From Gemella massiliensis (lineage in GTDB: Bacteria; Bacillota; Bacilli; Staphylococcales; Gemellaceae), in the NCBI RefSeq assembly GCF_900120125.1, contig NZ_LT635544.1:449458-513457 (forward strand): a stretch of 64,000 nt of DNA, in the 5' to 3' direction. The position numbers and the translations under genes were made by a program. The notes under the pieces were generated by a model. It searched no databases. It was not told the DNA's origin and saw only the letters and a list, made by a program, of their open reading frames with translations. Positions 26,531 to 35,178 of this stretch are shown one piece after another (position 1 is the first letter of the stretch; the number at the start of each line of letters is the position of its first letter).

Positions 26531-26821
26531 ATGAAAGTAAAAGCGTATCTTGAGATCACAATGGTCATCAGCCCAGAAAACCGTCCTGCTGCAGCGAAGG
26601 TCTACACCGACTACCGCCAGCCGTTCCTTGACAATATCGAAGGCGCAATGACGAAAGAACTGCTCATCCGTGATGAGGATGTTCAGGTTATTCATGGTTT
26701 CGATAGCATGGAGCATGCAAAGGCATATCTTGAAACAGACATGTTTAAAAACGATGTTTTTGTCGGACTTAAGCCGACTTGGTCTACCGATCCAGATGTG
26801 CGCTTCTATGAAGTAGCTTAA
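26531..26821 (+). CDS. Small dimeric alpha-beta barrel-like protein
   Basis: 96 residues from ATG 26531, with CGGAGGT upstream. Begins MKVKAYLEITMVISPENRPA. The beta-alpha-beta pattern with LLIRDEDVQVIHGFDSMEHA and LKPTWSTDPDV is like ABM/dimeric ferredoxin-fold enzymes of quinone or hydroxy-acid metabolism, but no active site is certain. Base composition is richer in GC than neighbouring genes, suggesting a foreign origin. It is probably controlled by the divergent HxlR protein. Confidence 0.6.
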   Translation: MKVKAYLEITMVISPENRPAAAKVYTDYRQPFLDNIEGAMTKELLIRDEDVQVIHGFDSMEHAKAYLETDMFKNDVFVGLKPTWSTDPDVRFYEVA

Positions 26822-27390
26822 ACTGTAACATATTAAAAGCTGACTCTGTATTAAATACTGGGTATAAGAAAAAATAATTATCAAAGATGATAGGCAAAAA
26901 ACTATCATCTTTTTTGTTTTCTGCTAAAAACTTTATGCAGAAATAAATATTTCAAAGAATTATTTTTATCTATACAAAACAAAGTCACAAATCTCAAAAA
27001 TTTTTACAAAATGAAAGTGAAACAGAAAAAAATAAACCGAGAGATTATAGGATATTCAGTCAGGAAGAACGAAGAATAAAGATGATAAATTAGTGGTAGA
27101 TGCGATAAAAACAAAAGGAAATAGAGATAATATAAATCGAAAATATTTGTTGTAGGGTTATTTTAGGAAAAATTTTCACTTAGTCAAGAGATATTGTGTT
27201 TAAACCTTTGGGAACAGTGTTAATTTTCTCTGAAAATTTACTATTCTAAATAGTTATTAAAAAATGGATAAAGGATGTTGGTTGTTAATTAAAAATTTAG
27301 TGGTGATGGCTTAAAAGTACAGTCTTTTTATGAATGTTGTCTAGGAAAGTGTTGACAATCCAAATCTATTAGTAATTTATTATAATAGTA
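26822..27390. other. Intergenic region with an ISL3-like end
   Basis: 26842-26876 (GACTCTGTATTAAATACTGG then GTATAAGAAAAAATA) is a degenerate version of the ISL3 left end. A terminator hairpin follows, AAGATGATAG (26884-26893) with CTATCATCTT and T6. The rest to 27390 is AT-rich with no gene seen. Confidence 0.45.
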
Positions 27391-27419
27391 TTGACGAGTT
27401 AGAGATAGTTGATTATAAT
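27391..27419 (+). promoter_or_regulatory. Promoter of the ECF transporter operon
   Basis: TTGACG (27391-27396), 17 bp, TATAAT (27414-27419), 43 bp before the first gene. Confidence 0.65.
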
Positions 27420-27462
27420 TAAAGAAGTAAATGAAAATGCTTAACTTAAAGGAGAGTTAGAA

Positions 27463-28053
27463 ATGGATAGTAAAAAATTAAATGTAAAAGATTTTATAAA
27501 TGTAGGTATATTTACTGCTTTGATATTTGTAGTGGAATTTGCTGCCGGTATGAGTGGTTTTATTCATCCATTCATTGTAGCCGCTTATGTAGCGATTATT
27601 CCATTATTGAGTGCTATACCGATGATGCTTTTTTATACAAAAGTTGAAAAATTCGGTATGATAACCATGATGGCTACATTATTAGCAATTATTATGTATT
27701 TTACCGGTATGGGATGGCTGGGTGCACCTATGATTTTAGCTGTGGGTGTTATTAGCGACTTAATTGCAAAATCCGGTAATTATAAGAATAGTAAGAAAAC
27801 TATAATTAGTTTTGGAGTATTTTCTATGTGGTGTTCAGCAAACTTTCTGCCTGTTGTATTTACTGCAGATAGTTATCGTGAGAATTTGCAATCGGGAAAT
27901 TTCTCAAGTGAATATGTGGATGGTTTATTTACATATATCAATACCACAACTTTAATTCCACTTATTGTTTTAAGTTTTATTTTTGGAGTAATAGGTGCGA
28001 TTATAGGGAAGAAAGTTGTTAAAAAACATTTTGAGAAAGCAGGTATTGCATAA
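27463..28053 (+). CDS. ECF transporter S component, Trep_Strep/MptD type
   Basis: 196 residues, six predicted hydrophobic segments, N-terminus MDSKKLNVKDFINVGIFTAL as in the Trep_Strep family of putative substrate-binding membrane subunits. It should bind an unknown small substrate and dock on the EcfT and ATPase proteins encoded next. The stop abuts the GTG of ecfT. AAAGGAGAG before the ATG. The family's substrate is not assigned; iron-complex uptake has been suggested for some streptococcal relatives. Confidence 0.8.
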   Translation: MDSKKLNVKDFINVGIFTALIFVVEFAAGMSGFIHPFIVAAYVAIIPLLSAIPMMLFYTKVEKFGMITMMATLLAIIMYFTGMGWLGAPMILAVGVISDLIAKSGNYKNSKKTIISFGVFSMWCSANFLPVVFTADSYRENLQSGNFSSEYVDGLFTYINTTTLIPLIVLSFIFGVIGAIIGKKVVKKHFEKAGIA

Positions 28054-28749
28054 GTGCGAAATGAATTTTCACTAGATCCCAGAACAAAAATGTATATGAT
28101 GTTTTTAATATCGTTTTTAACGATGTCAACAGCAACTACCACTCTTAGTCTAACACTTAGGGTGGTTATTACCATAGTTCCGATTTTACTATTAATAGTT
28201 GAGGGAAAGGTCAAAACGGCTATTAGATTCACTATATTTTATATACTTGGAATTTTAGCTATGCATTTTTTTATTAACAATGGAGGCGGTTTCATTAGTG
28301 CTTTAGCATTAGGGTACTGCAGTGTTATGTTACAATTTTTCCCTTCTGCTATTATGGCATGGTATACGGTAAGAACCACTAAAGTTAACGAATTTATGGT
28401 GGCTTTAAATAAGTTGCATTGCCCTAAGGGATTAGCTATTTCCTTGGCCGTAGTTTTGAGATTTTTCCCCACTATAAAAGAGGAATATGGGCATATAAGA
28501 GATGCTATGAAGATGAGAGGTATTAGTCTTGCAGGAGGAAATTTGATAAAGATGATTGAGTACAGAATTATACCACTCTTATTTTCATGTGTTTCTATTG
28601 GAGATGAACTTTCGGCAGCAGCTATTACCAGAGGATTAGGAGCACCTGTTACAAGAAGCAATATTTGTGAAATAGGTTTTAAAAAATTTGATTATGTAGC
28701 ATTTGTTGTTTTTACTACCCTAACCATAGGTTATATTTGGGGGCTGTAG
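28054..28749 (+). CDS. ecfT: ECF transporter transmembrane subunit (EcfT)
   Basis: 231 residues starting at GTG 28054, directly behind the S-component stop, so translation is coupled. Opens NEFSLDPRTKMYMMFLISFL; the coupling helices show the conserved AxxxRG pairs as DAMKMRGISL and AAAITRGLGAP (about 147 and 199), which transmit ATPase movement. About five membrane segments. Typical CbiQ/EcfT family. Confidence 0.85.
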   Translation: MRNEFSLDPRTKMYMMFLISFLTMSTATTTLSLTLRVVITIVPILLLIVEGKVKTAIRFTIFYILGILAMHFFINNGGGFISALALGYCSVMLQFFPSAIMAWYTVRTTKVNEFMVALNKLHCPKGLAISLAVVLRFFPTIKEEYGHIRDAMKMRGISLAGGNLIKMIEYRIIPLLFSCVSIGDELSAAAITRGLGAPVTRSNICEIGFKKFDYVAFVVFTTLTIGYIWGL

Positions 28750-28759
28750 AGGAGATTTT

Positions 28760-30226
28760 ATGATTAAGATAGAAAATATTAACTTTAGATATAAAGGATC
28801 TGAAAAACAGGATTTAAAAAATATATCATTGGAAATTAAAGAAGGAGAAACTATTCTACTTTCTGGGGCATCGGGTTGTGGAAAGACTACTGTAACTAGA
28901 CTTATTAATGGATTAATTCCTCATTATTACAAAGGGGAATTAGATGGGAATTTAAGGGTAGCGAACTTTGATGTAGTAAATACCGAGTTATATGAATTAG
29001 CCGGGACTGTCGGTTCTGTATTCCAAAATCCACGAAGTCAGTTTTTTTCTTTAGACACTGAAGGGGAAATTGCTTTTGGGGCTGAAAATTTAGGCTTATC
29101 TGTGGAGGAAATAGTAAAACGAAAAAATGAAATCATGCAGGAAATGCATTTAGATAATTTGAAAGGAAGAAGTTTGTTTGAACTTTCCGGGGGAGAAAAG
29201 CAGAAAATTGCGTGTGCTTCGGTTGCAGCCTTAAAGCCAAAGATAATGTTGTTAGATGAACCATCATCTAATTTGGATTGGAAAGCAATAGAAGATTTAA
29301 GAGAAATAATATTGCAATGGAAAAAACAAGGTAAAACTATAGTTATTTCTGAACATAGACTTTGGTATCTTAAAGATTTAATTGATAGAGTAATATATAT
29401 GGAAGATGGAGAGATTAAAAAGGAGTGGCAGAAAGAGTTTAGTAAGCTAAACGAAGATGAGTTACGCAACATGAAGTTACGACCTGTAAATTTAGAATCT
29501 AAATATATCAGCCAATTTACAGATGAATTGAATAATATTGATAAACCGGTAATTTTAACCAATGAAGATAAAATTCAATTAAAAAATTTTACTTTCAGAT
29601 ATAAAAGAAGAAGGGAAAAGAAAGTAGATAAGTCTAAATTGGATTTGGAAATACCTAATCTAATTGTAAAAAAGGGAAGCATAATAGGTGTTACGGGAAA
29701 GAATGGAGCTGGGAAGTCAACTTTTTTAAGATGCCTTTGCGGATTGGAAAAGAGCTGTAAAGGAGAATTAAAGATAGGGGAAAATATATATAGGGGAAAA
29801 GAATTAATAAGAAAGTCCTATATGGTGATGCAAGATGTAAATCATCAGCTTTTTACAGATAGTGTAGTTGGAGAAGTCCTATTATCCATGGAGAAAGAAG
29901 ATATTTCGGTTTGTAATAAGATCTTAGATAATCTAGGACTTCTTGAATTTAAGGATAAGCACCCAATGGCACTTTCAGGCGGTCAGAAGCAGAGAGTAGC
30001 TATAGCTTCGGCTATGGCAGCAAAAGCGGAGATTTTGTTATTTGACGAACCTACATCAGGTTTAGATTATCTTCATATGTGCGCTGTTTCTGAGTTGCTA
30101 CAGAGTCTGGTTAATCAAGGGAAAACATTATTTGTGTCTACACATGATCCGGAACTTATAAAACTTTGTTGTGATTTTGTTTTGCAGATTGAAGACGGAA
30201 AGATAGTAAAGTATTTTGAAGTATAA
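28760..30226 (+). CDS. ECF transporter fused double ATPase (EcfA-EcfA')
   Basis: 488 residues with two ABC domains in one chain. Domain 1: Walker A GASGCGKTT (about 34-42), signature LSGGEKQK, Walker B IMLLDEPSSNLD. Domain 2: Walker A GKNGAGKST (about 313-321), signature LSGGQKQR, Walker B ILLFDEPTSGLD. It energises the two membrane proteins before it. AGGAG is 7 bp before ATG 28760 and overlaps the ecfT stop, and the esterase-like gene follows after 11 bp, so all four genes form one operon. Confidence 0.85.
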   Translation: MIKIENINFRYKGSEKQDLKNISLEIKEGETILLSGASGCGKTTVTRLINGLIPHYYKGELDGNLRVANFDVVNTELYELAGTVGSVFQNPRSQFFSLDTEGEIAFGAENLGLSVEEIVKRKNEIMQEMHLDNLKGRSLFELSGGEKQKIACASVAALKPKIMLLDEPSSNLDWKAIEDLREIILQWKKQGKTIVISEHRLWYLKDLIDRVIYMEDGEIKKEWQKEFSKLNEDELRNMKLRPVNLESKYISQFTDELNNIDKPVILTNEDKIQLKNFTFRYKRRREKKVDKSKLDLEIPNLIVKKGSIIGVTGKNGAGKSTFLRCLCGLEKSCKGELKIGENIYRGKELIRKSYMVMQDVNHQLFTDSVVGEVLLSMEKEDISVCNKILDNLGLLEFKDKHPMALSGGQKQRVAIASAMAAKAEILLFDEPTSGLDYLHMCAVSELLQSLVNQGKTLFVSTHDPELIKLCCDFVLQIEDGKIVKYFEV

Positions 30227-30237
30227 AAGGAGAATAA

Positions 30238-31731
30238 ATGATTTTACAAACTAAAATTGGAAAAGTTTATACTGATATAGTAGGTAAAGATTTTCAAGGG
30301 AATGATGTGCATTCTATTTTAAGTGTGCCTTACGCAAGGGCTGAAAGATTTGAATATCCTGAACTTATATCTAGGGAAGAGTATTCTGAAGATAGTTTTT
30401 TGAATAGAGAAGGAAGTTTTTGCTTTCCACAGAAAAAATATCCATTAAAACTTAATATTTTTATGAAACATCATATGTTGCGCCCGGAATTTCAACCACT
30501 AAAAGATGTTCAGACAGAAAATGCGTTTGTAGTAAATATATGGGCCTCTGATAAATTTACAGAAAAAAAACCGGTTGTTGTATTTTTACATGGTGGGGGC
30601 GAAGGATCAGGGACAGTTCCGATATATATGATGAATCATATTGCTGAACAGGGAGTTGTAGCAGTTACAATTACTTATCGAATAGGGAATTTCGGTTATA
30701 TGCCTATTTTTGATAATGGAGAAATAAGAGGTTCTCTTGCTTATCTTGATCAGCAAACAGCATTAACCTGGATTCAAAATAATATAAGCTCATTTGGTGG
30801 AGATAATACTAATATTACACTTATGGGGCATTGTGGTGGTGCGGTTGCAGCTCTTTATCATTATTTAAATTCTACAAGTAACAAATTATTTCATAAATTG
30901 ATATTGTGTGCGGGAAACATTCCGATATTATCAAAAATTGATTTTGCTAAAAATCAATATAAGAAACTATTAGCAAAAAATCATTTAACCGGACTTAAGG
31001 AATTAAAAAAACTATCCGTTAAGGATTTGTTAAAAATAAAAGGGGGACAAAATGATATTATCGATGGTAAGTTTTTCACAGAACATCCTATGAATTTATT
31101 AAAACGAGGAGAATTTCCTTCTATGCCTGTGTTAATAGGAGCAAATAAGGATGAATTTTCTATGATTGAATTACCAATGTATTATAAAACTCTTGGGATT
31201 ACAAAGAAAAAAGAACAACTGAAAGAAATTCTTTTAAAAAAATATGGGGAATTTGCAGAAATACTTAAAAATGAATTTAAAACGGAAGCAACTGGAGTTG
31301 TTGATTTACAAGTTCTGATTATGGAGCTCTTTGTATTTCATTCAAGTACATTATTTCTTATGGAAACGTTGGAGAAAAAATGCCCTATATACGGATATAG
31401 AATGAATTATGTTCCTAACTTGTATAATGGGCTTTGTGGTTCCTACCATGGAGCAGAACTTGCATTTTTCTTTGGGACTATAGACAAGATGAATATACAA
31501 ATTACCGATGAGAATAGAAGAGCAGTTATGTCAATTCAAAAGGATTGGACAGAATTTATAAAATCAGGGAAAATAGCAGACCGCCCGCTTTTTAATGAAA
31601 CGGATAAAATTATACAGTATGATAAAGATATTAAAGCTGTACCATTTCCACATGTAGATCTTATTCATCGTACCCAAAATAGCGGTATTGCTGATAAACT
31701 GAGAAAAGAATATATAAGTAATCGCAGATAA
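30238..31731 (+). CDS. Type-B carboxylesterase-fold protein with Cys at the nucleophile position
   Basis: 497 residues, full length for carboxylesterase/lipase type B. Oxyanion loop VVVFLHGGGEGSG at about 115. The nucleophile elbow, usually GESAG, reads LMGHCGGA at about 198-205, so Cys (codon TGT) replaces Ser. The acid region ANKDEFSM and the catalytic His in SYHGAELAFFFG are in place. It may be an active Cys hydrolase or have lost esterase activity. No signal peptide, so cytoplasmic. As the last gene of the ECF operon it probably processes the imported compound, which is inference. Confidence 0.8.
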   Translation: MILQTKIGKVYTDIVGKDFQGNDVHSILSVPYARAERFEYPELISREEYSEDSFLNREGSFCFPQKKYPLKLNIFMKHHMLRPEFQPLKDVQTENAFVVNIWASDKFTEKKPVVVFLHGGGEGSGTVPIYMMNHIAEQGVVAVTITYRIGNFGYMPIFDNGEIRGSLAYLDQQTALTWIQNNISSFGGDNTNITLMGHCGGAVAALYHYLNSTSNKLFHKLILCAGNIPILSKIDFAKNQYKKLLAKNHLTGLKELKKLSVKDLLKIKGGQNDIIDGKFFTEHPMNLLKRGEFPSMPVLIGANKDEFSMIELPMYYKTLGITKKKEQLKEILLKKYGEFAEILKNEFKTEATGVVDLQVLIMELFVFHSSTLFLMETLEKKCPIYGYRMNYVPNLYNGLCGSYHGAELAFFFGTIDKMNIQITDENRRAVMSIQKDWTEFIKSGKIADRPLFNETDKIIQYDKDIKAVPFPHVDLIHRTQNSGIADKLRKEYISNRR

Positions 31732-32029
31732 TAAAAGATGGTTATAAATAAGTAAATAACCGAATAAAAATTTAAAAGTGTAATTTCAATGGGCAATGAG
31801 AGAGGCTTAAAAATTATGACTTCGTAAGAACGCGATTTTATCAAATCTTTCTTGTACAGTTTATTAATTTTAAAATTTATTGATGTGATAAATTGTATAA
31901 GAGCTGACTACGTTTATGAATTTATGTAGTCAGCAAATTTTTTCATAATTTTCTCATACTGATTTTTAGCGAAGAGTTTTAAAACACCTATAGTACAATT
32001 TTTTTATATATTATTTTACAAATATTCTA
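31732..32029. other. Intergenic region with repeat and terminator
   Basis: 31798-31885 is similar to 38164-38251 (GCTTAAAA..., ...TTTATTAATTTTAAAATTTA). A strong terminator follows: GCTGACTAC (31903-31911) with GTAGTCAGC (31926-31934), then AAATTTTTT. It probably ends the ECF operon. Confidence 0.6.
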
Positions 32030-32640
32030 ACAATGGTTAGTAGCGGTATGGACGCCTACAACTAACCTAGGTTAATTCTAGAATTTTTAGCATCTATGAT
32101 GCGTAAAAATTCGTAGAAGTAAGGTATGCAAGGCTACTTTAATCTTTACGAACAAAGTGAGTAAAAGATTAGCTAGTAGCTACTGCCACGGGTCAGCAGT
32201 TGACACTAACGTATCATCTGCAACCTATGGTTTATGGCTTTGATGATACTAGTGTCTTTGCATACGTCACTTCTAATATTTATGATGTGCAGATAGCACT
32301 CATAAATATTAGAAGTGACGCATAAAATTCTCCAAGTAAAATGCTTTTAGCATTTTACTATTACCACTACAAACATTGCTATTAGGTTCGTTGCTATTCT
32401 TAGTGGTGGAATACTGGCTTCACCTGAGATTATAAGCTCAGGTGAACCTTAAGAAATCCATTGCGTACGTTAGCAGTGGGAACTAAGAATTTCCTCGTCA
32501 CTACATTCCTTGAAATTCAAGTTCCTGTTGCATACTTTACTTCTAAGATTTATTCGTGCTAAAGGCGCTCATAAACCTAAGAATTAAAGAGAGTTCTTAA
32601 GTTTGCCACACCACTATAGAATTAGCAACAAATAATATTT
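32030..32640. ncRNA. Candidate large structured non-coding RNA (hairpin-rich, GC-rich island)
   Basis: About 600 bp without a credible ORF. At least eight successive stem-loops are visible. Examples: 32086-32117 (TTTTTAGCATC/GATGCGTAAAAA); 32202-32255 (GACACTA..GTATCATC/GATGATACTAGTGTC); 32265-32320 (a 21-bp stem, CGTCACTTCTAATATTTATG and complement, with an inner GTGC/GCAC); 32335-32359 (AGTAAAATGC/GCATTTTACT); 32419-32446 (TTCACCTGAG/CTCAGGTGAA). GC is about 37-45% in lines I counted, against about 12% at 32821-32880. The strand is not certain; plus is slightly favoured because an AT-rich promoter-like tract precedes it. Confidence 0.55.
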
Positions 32641-33057
32641 TGTATATAAATATATAGATAAATTGCTGGTATAATATAATCTTCATAAAATTATGTTATT
32701 CTAGTTTTTATTTTAATCAGTATATTGTAAAATAATTTAACTTAAAGTTAACTTCAAGGAGTATAATGAATTATGATAATATTATAGTTGATAAAATTTA
32801 GCGGAATTTATTATATGAGATTATAAGTGTTTATGTAAATAAAAAATGATGTTAAGTACAATTTATTTAATATTTTTATAATCGAAAAAATTAATTACTA
32901 AATTATAATTAAGAAAGGTATTATTATTCTGCGATATAAAAGTAAATTTATATATGTGAAAATATAGGTATTCTTATAGAGTTATTTAAAAATAATGTGC
33001 AAAGCATTATCAGTATGAAAATAGTAACAGTAGGTAAAATATAAAAGGAGGTTGTAT
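32641..33057. other. AT-rich intergenic region
   Basis: Extremely AT-rich. An extended -10 (TGGTATAAT) ends at 32675 without a clear -35. No gene or hairpin supported. Confidence 0.4.
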
Positions 33058-34098
33058 ATGAGATTATCGGTATTAAATTTGGTACCATTACGTCAAGATG
33101 AGAGTTTTAAAGATGCTATAGATGCAATGGTTAGGTTGGCAAAAAAAGTAGAAAAATTAGGATATACGCGTTATTGGATAGCTGAACATCATAATATGAA
33201 AAATGTTGCAAGCAGTGCAACACAACTTTTAATTCAACATACATTAGCTAATACTGATAAAATTCGTGTTGGATCCGGTGGTGTTATGTTACCGAACCAT
33301 AGCCCGTATATTGTTGCTGAACAGTATGGAACTATTGATACTTTATATCCTAAACGGGTGGATTTAGGGTTAGGTAGAGCTCCGGGAACGGATTACAATA
33401 CATCACGTGCTATCCGAAGGGTAAAAAGTGAAGAATTAGATTTCAAAAAAGAAGTAAACGAATTGGCGGAATATTTTAAAGATGAACGACCTGTTCATGC
33501 TTATCCGGCGGCTGGGCGTAATGTACCGCTTTATATATTAGGGTCAAGTACGGATAGTGCTTATTTAGCAGCAGAGTTAGGTTTACCATATTCATTTGCA
33601 GCACATTTTGCACCTAGTATGATGGAAAATGCGATAGCTATATATCGTCATTATTTTAAGCCGTCAAGTAGTTTGAAGCAACCATATGTAATTCTCGGCG
33701 CTAATGCAGTTGTAGCTGATACTGATGAAGAAGCCAAGAAATTATCAACAACTCAATTACAAGCGTTTCTTAATATAGTAACTAATAATCCTCAAGGATT
33801 ACAACCTCCTTTAAATTCAGAAGAATCCGTATGGAAAAACTATGCAATTGCAACAAAGGTACCGCATTTCGGCCCGATAGCATTTGATTATAATGAGATT
33901 GTAGATCATGAAAAGAGCATTGTTGAACATATGACGAAAGTTTCTTTTATCGGCAGTAAAGAAACCGTAAGAAAACAAATAGAAAATTTGAAACGAAGAG
34001 TAAACTTTGATGAATTGTTGATTAACTCGTATATTTACGATGAACAGGCACAACATTATTCATATCAGCTGTTAGCGGAAGTTGTAAAAGAGATGTAA
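33058..34098 (+). CDS. LLM-class flavin-dependent oxidoreductase
   Basis: 346 residues of the luciferase-like monooxygenase fold: MRLSVLNLVPLRQDESFKDA, then TRYWIAEHHNMKNVASSATQ, RVGSGGVMLPNHSPYIVAEQ, LYPKRVDLGLGRAPGTD and LGSSTDSAYLAAELGLPYSF. This matches the group often annotated MsnO8-like. FMNH2 or F420 use is not decided by sequence, though Firmicutes members normally use flavin. AAAGGAGG sits 7 bp before ATG 33058. Monocistronic; substrate unknown. Confidence 0.85.
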   Translation: MRLSVLNLVPLRQDESFKDAIDAMVRLAKKVEKLGYTRYWIAEHHNMKNVASSATQLLIQHTLANTDKIRVGSGGVMLPNHSPYIVAEQYGTIDTLYPKRVDLGLGRAPGTDYNTSRAIRRVKSEELDFKKEVNELAEYFKDERPVHAYPAAGRNVPLYILGSSTDSAYLAAELGLPYSFAAHFAPSMMENAIAIYRHYFKPSSSLKQPYVILGANAVVADTDEEAKKLSTTQLQAFLNIVTNNPQGLQPPLNSEESVWKNYAIATKVPHFGPIAFDYNEIVDHEKSIVEHMTKVSFIGSKETVRKQIENLKRRVNFDELLINSYIYDEQAQHYSYQLLAEVVKEM

Positions 34099-34375
34099 TA
34101 TAGGTTGGTTAGTATAATTCTAATTTTGAGAGATTAGTAAAGTTTGGTATGTTAAAATAAGAGTATATTTATAAGAATAGTGATGTTGTTTGATAGATAG
34201 GATAACTTTATACTGTGGGTATTTAATAGTTTTAAGTTAGTGAAAAATAAACCGATACAATGATTAATTTTTTAAACAAGGTGATATTTATTAATTATGA
34301 AATATTAAATGAGAAATATACATTATTTTATACTTTAATAAAATTGATTAAGAAAAAAAATTCTACGATTTTCTC
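34099..34375. other. Intergenic region
   Basis: AT-rich. Nothing recognised apart from the TetR promoter region that follows. Confidence 0.4.
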
Positions 34376-34430
34376 TTTACAATATATATAACACATGATA
34401 TACTAGTAAAAATGAATGATTATTCATTTT
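34376..34430 (+). promoter_or_regulatory. TetR-gene promoter overlapped by a palindromic operator
   Basis: TTTACA (34376-34381), 17 bp, TATACT (34399-34404). The palindrome AAAATGAAT-GATT-ATTCATTTT occupies 34409-34430, over the expected transcription start. A matching palindrome precedes the MMPL gene at 35066-35083. Confidence 0.75.
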
Positions 34431-34473
34431 GAAGCTAAGTTTTTTAAATTAGTAAAAATGGTAGGTGAATTTG

Positions 34474-35040
34474 ATGGAGAAAAATGATAAACGTGAGCGA
34501 ATACTTCGAGCTGCATTGGAAATGTTTTTACATAAAGGGTACGACGGAACAGCAATTCCACCTATAGCGAAAGCGGCAGGAGTTAGCGTTGGGACAATTT
34601 ATCGTTATTTTGAAAGTAAGGAGAGTTTGATAAATGAACTCTTTCAGGAAACAGTAAATAAATTAAGTCGTTTTATAATGAAAGATTATCCTGCGGGATA
34701 TACAGCAAAAGAAAAGTTTTATTATATTTTTGATAAATTATACGAATTTTGTAAAGAGAACAACAGAGCATTTTTATTTATTAATGATAACTCGTATTCA
34801 TATTATTTAACAAAAGAAAGTAATAATTGTTTAACAAATTTTTTTGAGTTTATTTTTAAAGATTTGGAAAATTTTAAACAACAGGGAATTGTTAAAAATT
34901 TACCTAACAATGCGTATATCGCACTTGTTTATGCACCGATAGAGATGGCGATTTGTTTGCAACATAATAATATGCTTGATTTATCGGAAGATATATTGTT
35001 GGAATTAAGGGAAAGTTGTTGGCATGCGGTTAGAAATTAA
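34474..35040 (+). CDS. TetR/AcrR-family repressor
   Basis: 188 residues from ATG 34474. N-terminal helix-turn-helix typical of the family: RERILRAALEMFLHKGYDGT, IPPIAKAAGVSVGTIYRYFE, SKESLINELF. The C-terminal ligand domain is variable. The adjoining MMPL exporter and shared palindromes in front of both genes suggest that it represses itself and the exporter until a toxic ligand binds. An alternative GTG start at 34465 would add three residues. Confidence 0.85.
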   Translation: MEKNDKRERILRAALEMFLHKGYDGTAIPPIAKAAGVSVGTIYRYFESKESLINELFQETVNKLSRFIMKDYPAGYTAKEKFYYIFDKLYEFCKENNRAFLFINDNSYSYYLTKESNNCLTNFFEFIFKDLENFKQQGIVKNLPNNAYIALVYAPIEMAICLQHNNMLDLSEDILLELRESCWHAVRN

Positions 35041-35065
35041 ATAACCGCAAAAAATTTTTCAATAA

Positions 35066-35083
35066 AATGAATGATTGTTCATT
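35066..35083. promoter_or_regulatory. TetR-type operator before the MMPL gene
   Basis: AATGAATGATTGTTCATT, sharing the core AATGAATGATT-TTCATT with the palindrome at 34409-34430; 96 bp upstream of the MMPL start. Confidence 0.7.
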
Positions 35084-35178
35084 GCGGGTGAAAATTTTTT
35101 ATTTCCAACAAAAATAAATTATTTATTAATGAAGAAAATGTAGGAATTATTTTGAAAGGATAATAAAGATAAATAGTA

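Noticed and set aside
27352-27386. TTGACA at 27352 with TATAAT at 27381 as the ECF operon promoter.
   Set aside because: The spacer would be 23 bp; the TTGACG/TATAAT pair at 27391-27419 has an optimal 17 bp.
32030-32640. T-box, group II intron or CRISPR as explanation of the hairpin region.
   Set aside because: No T-box sequence (AGGGTGGNACCGCG), no intron domain V or reverse transcriptase ORF, and no regularly spaced identical repeats.
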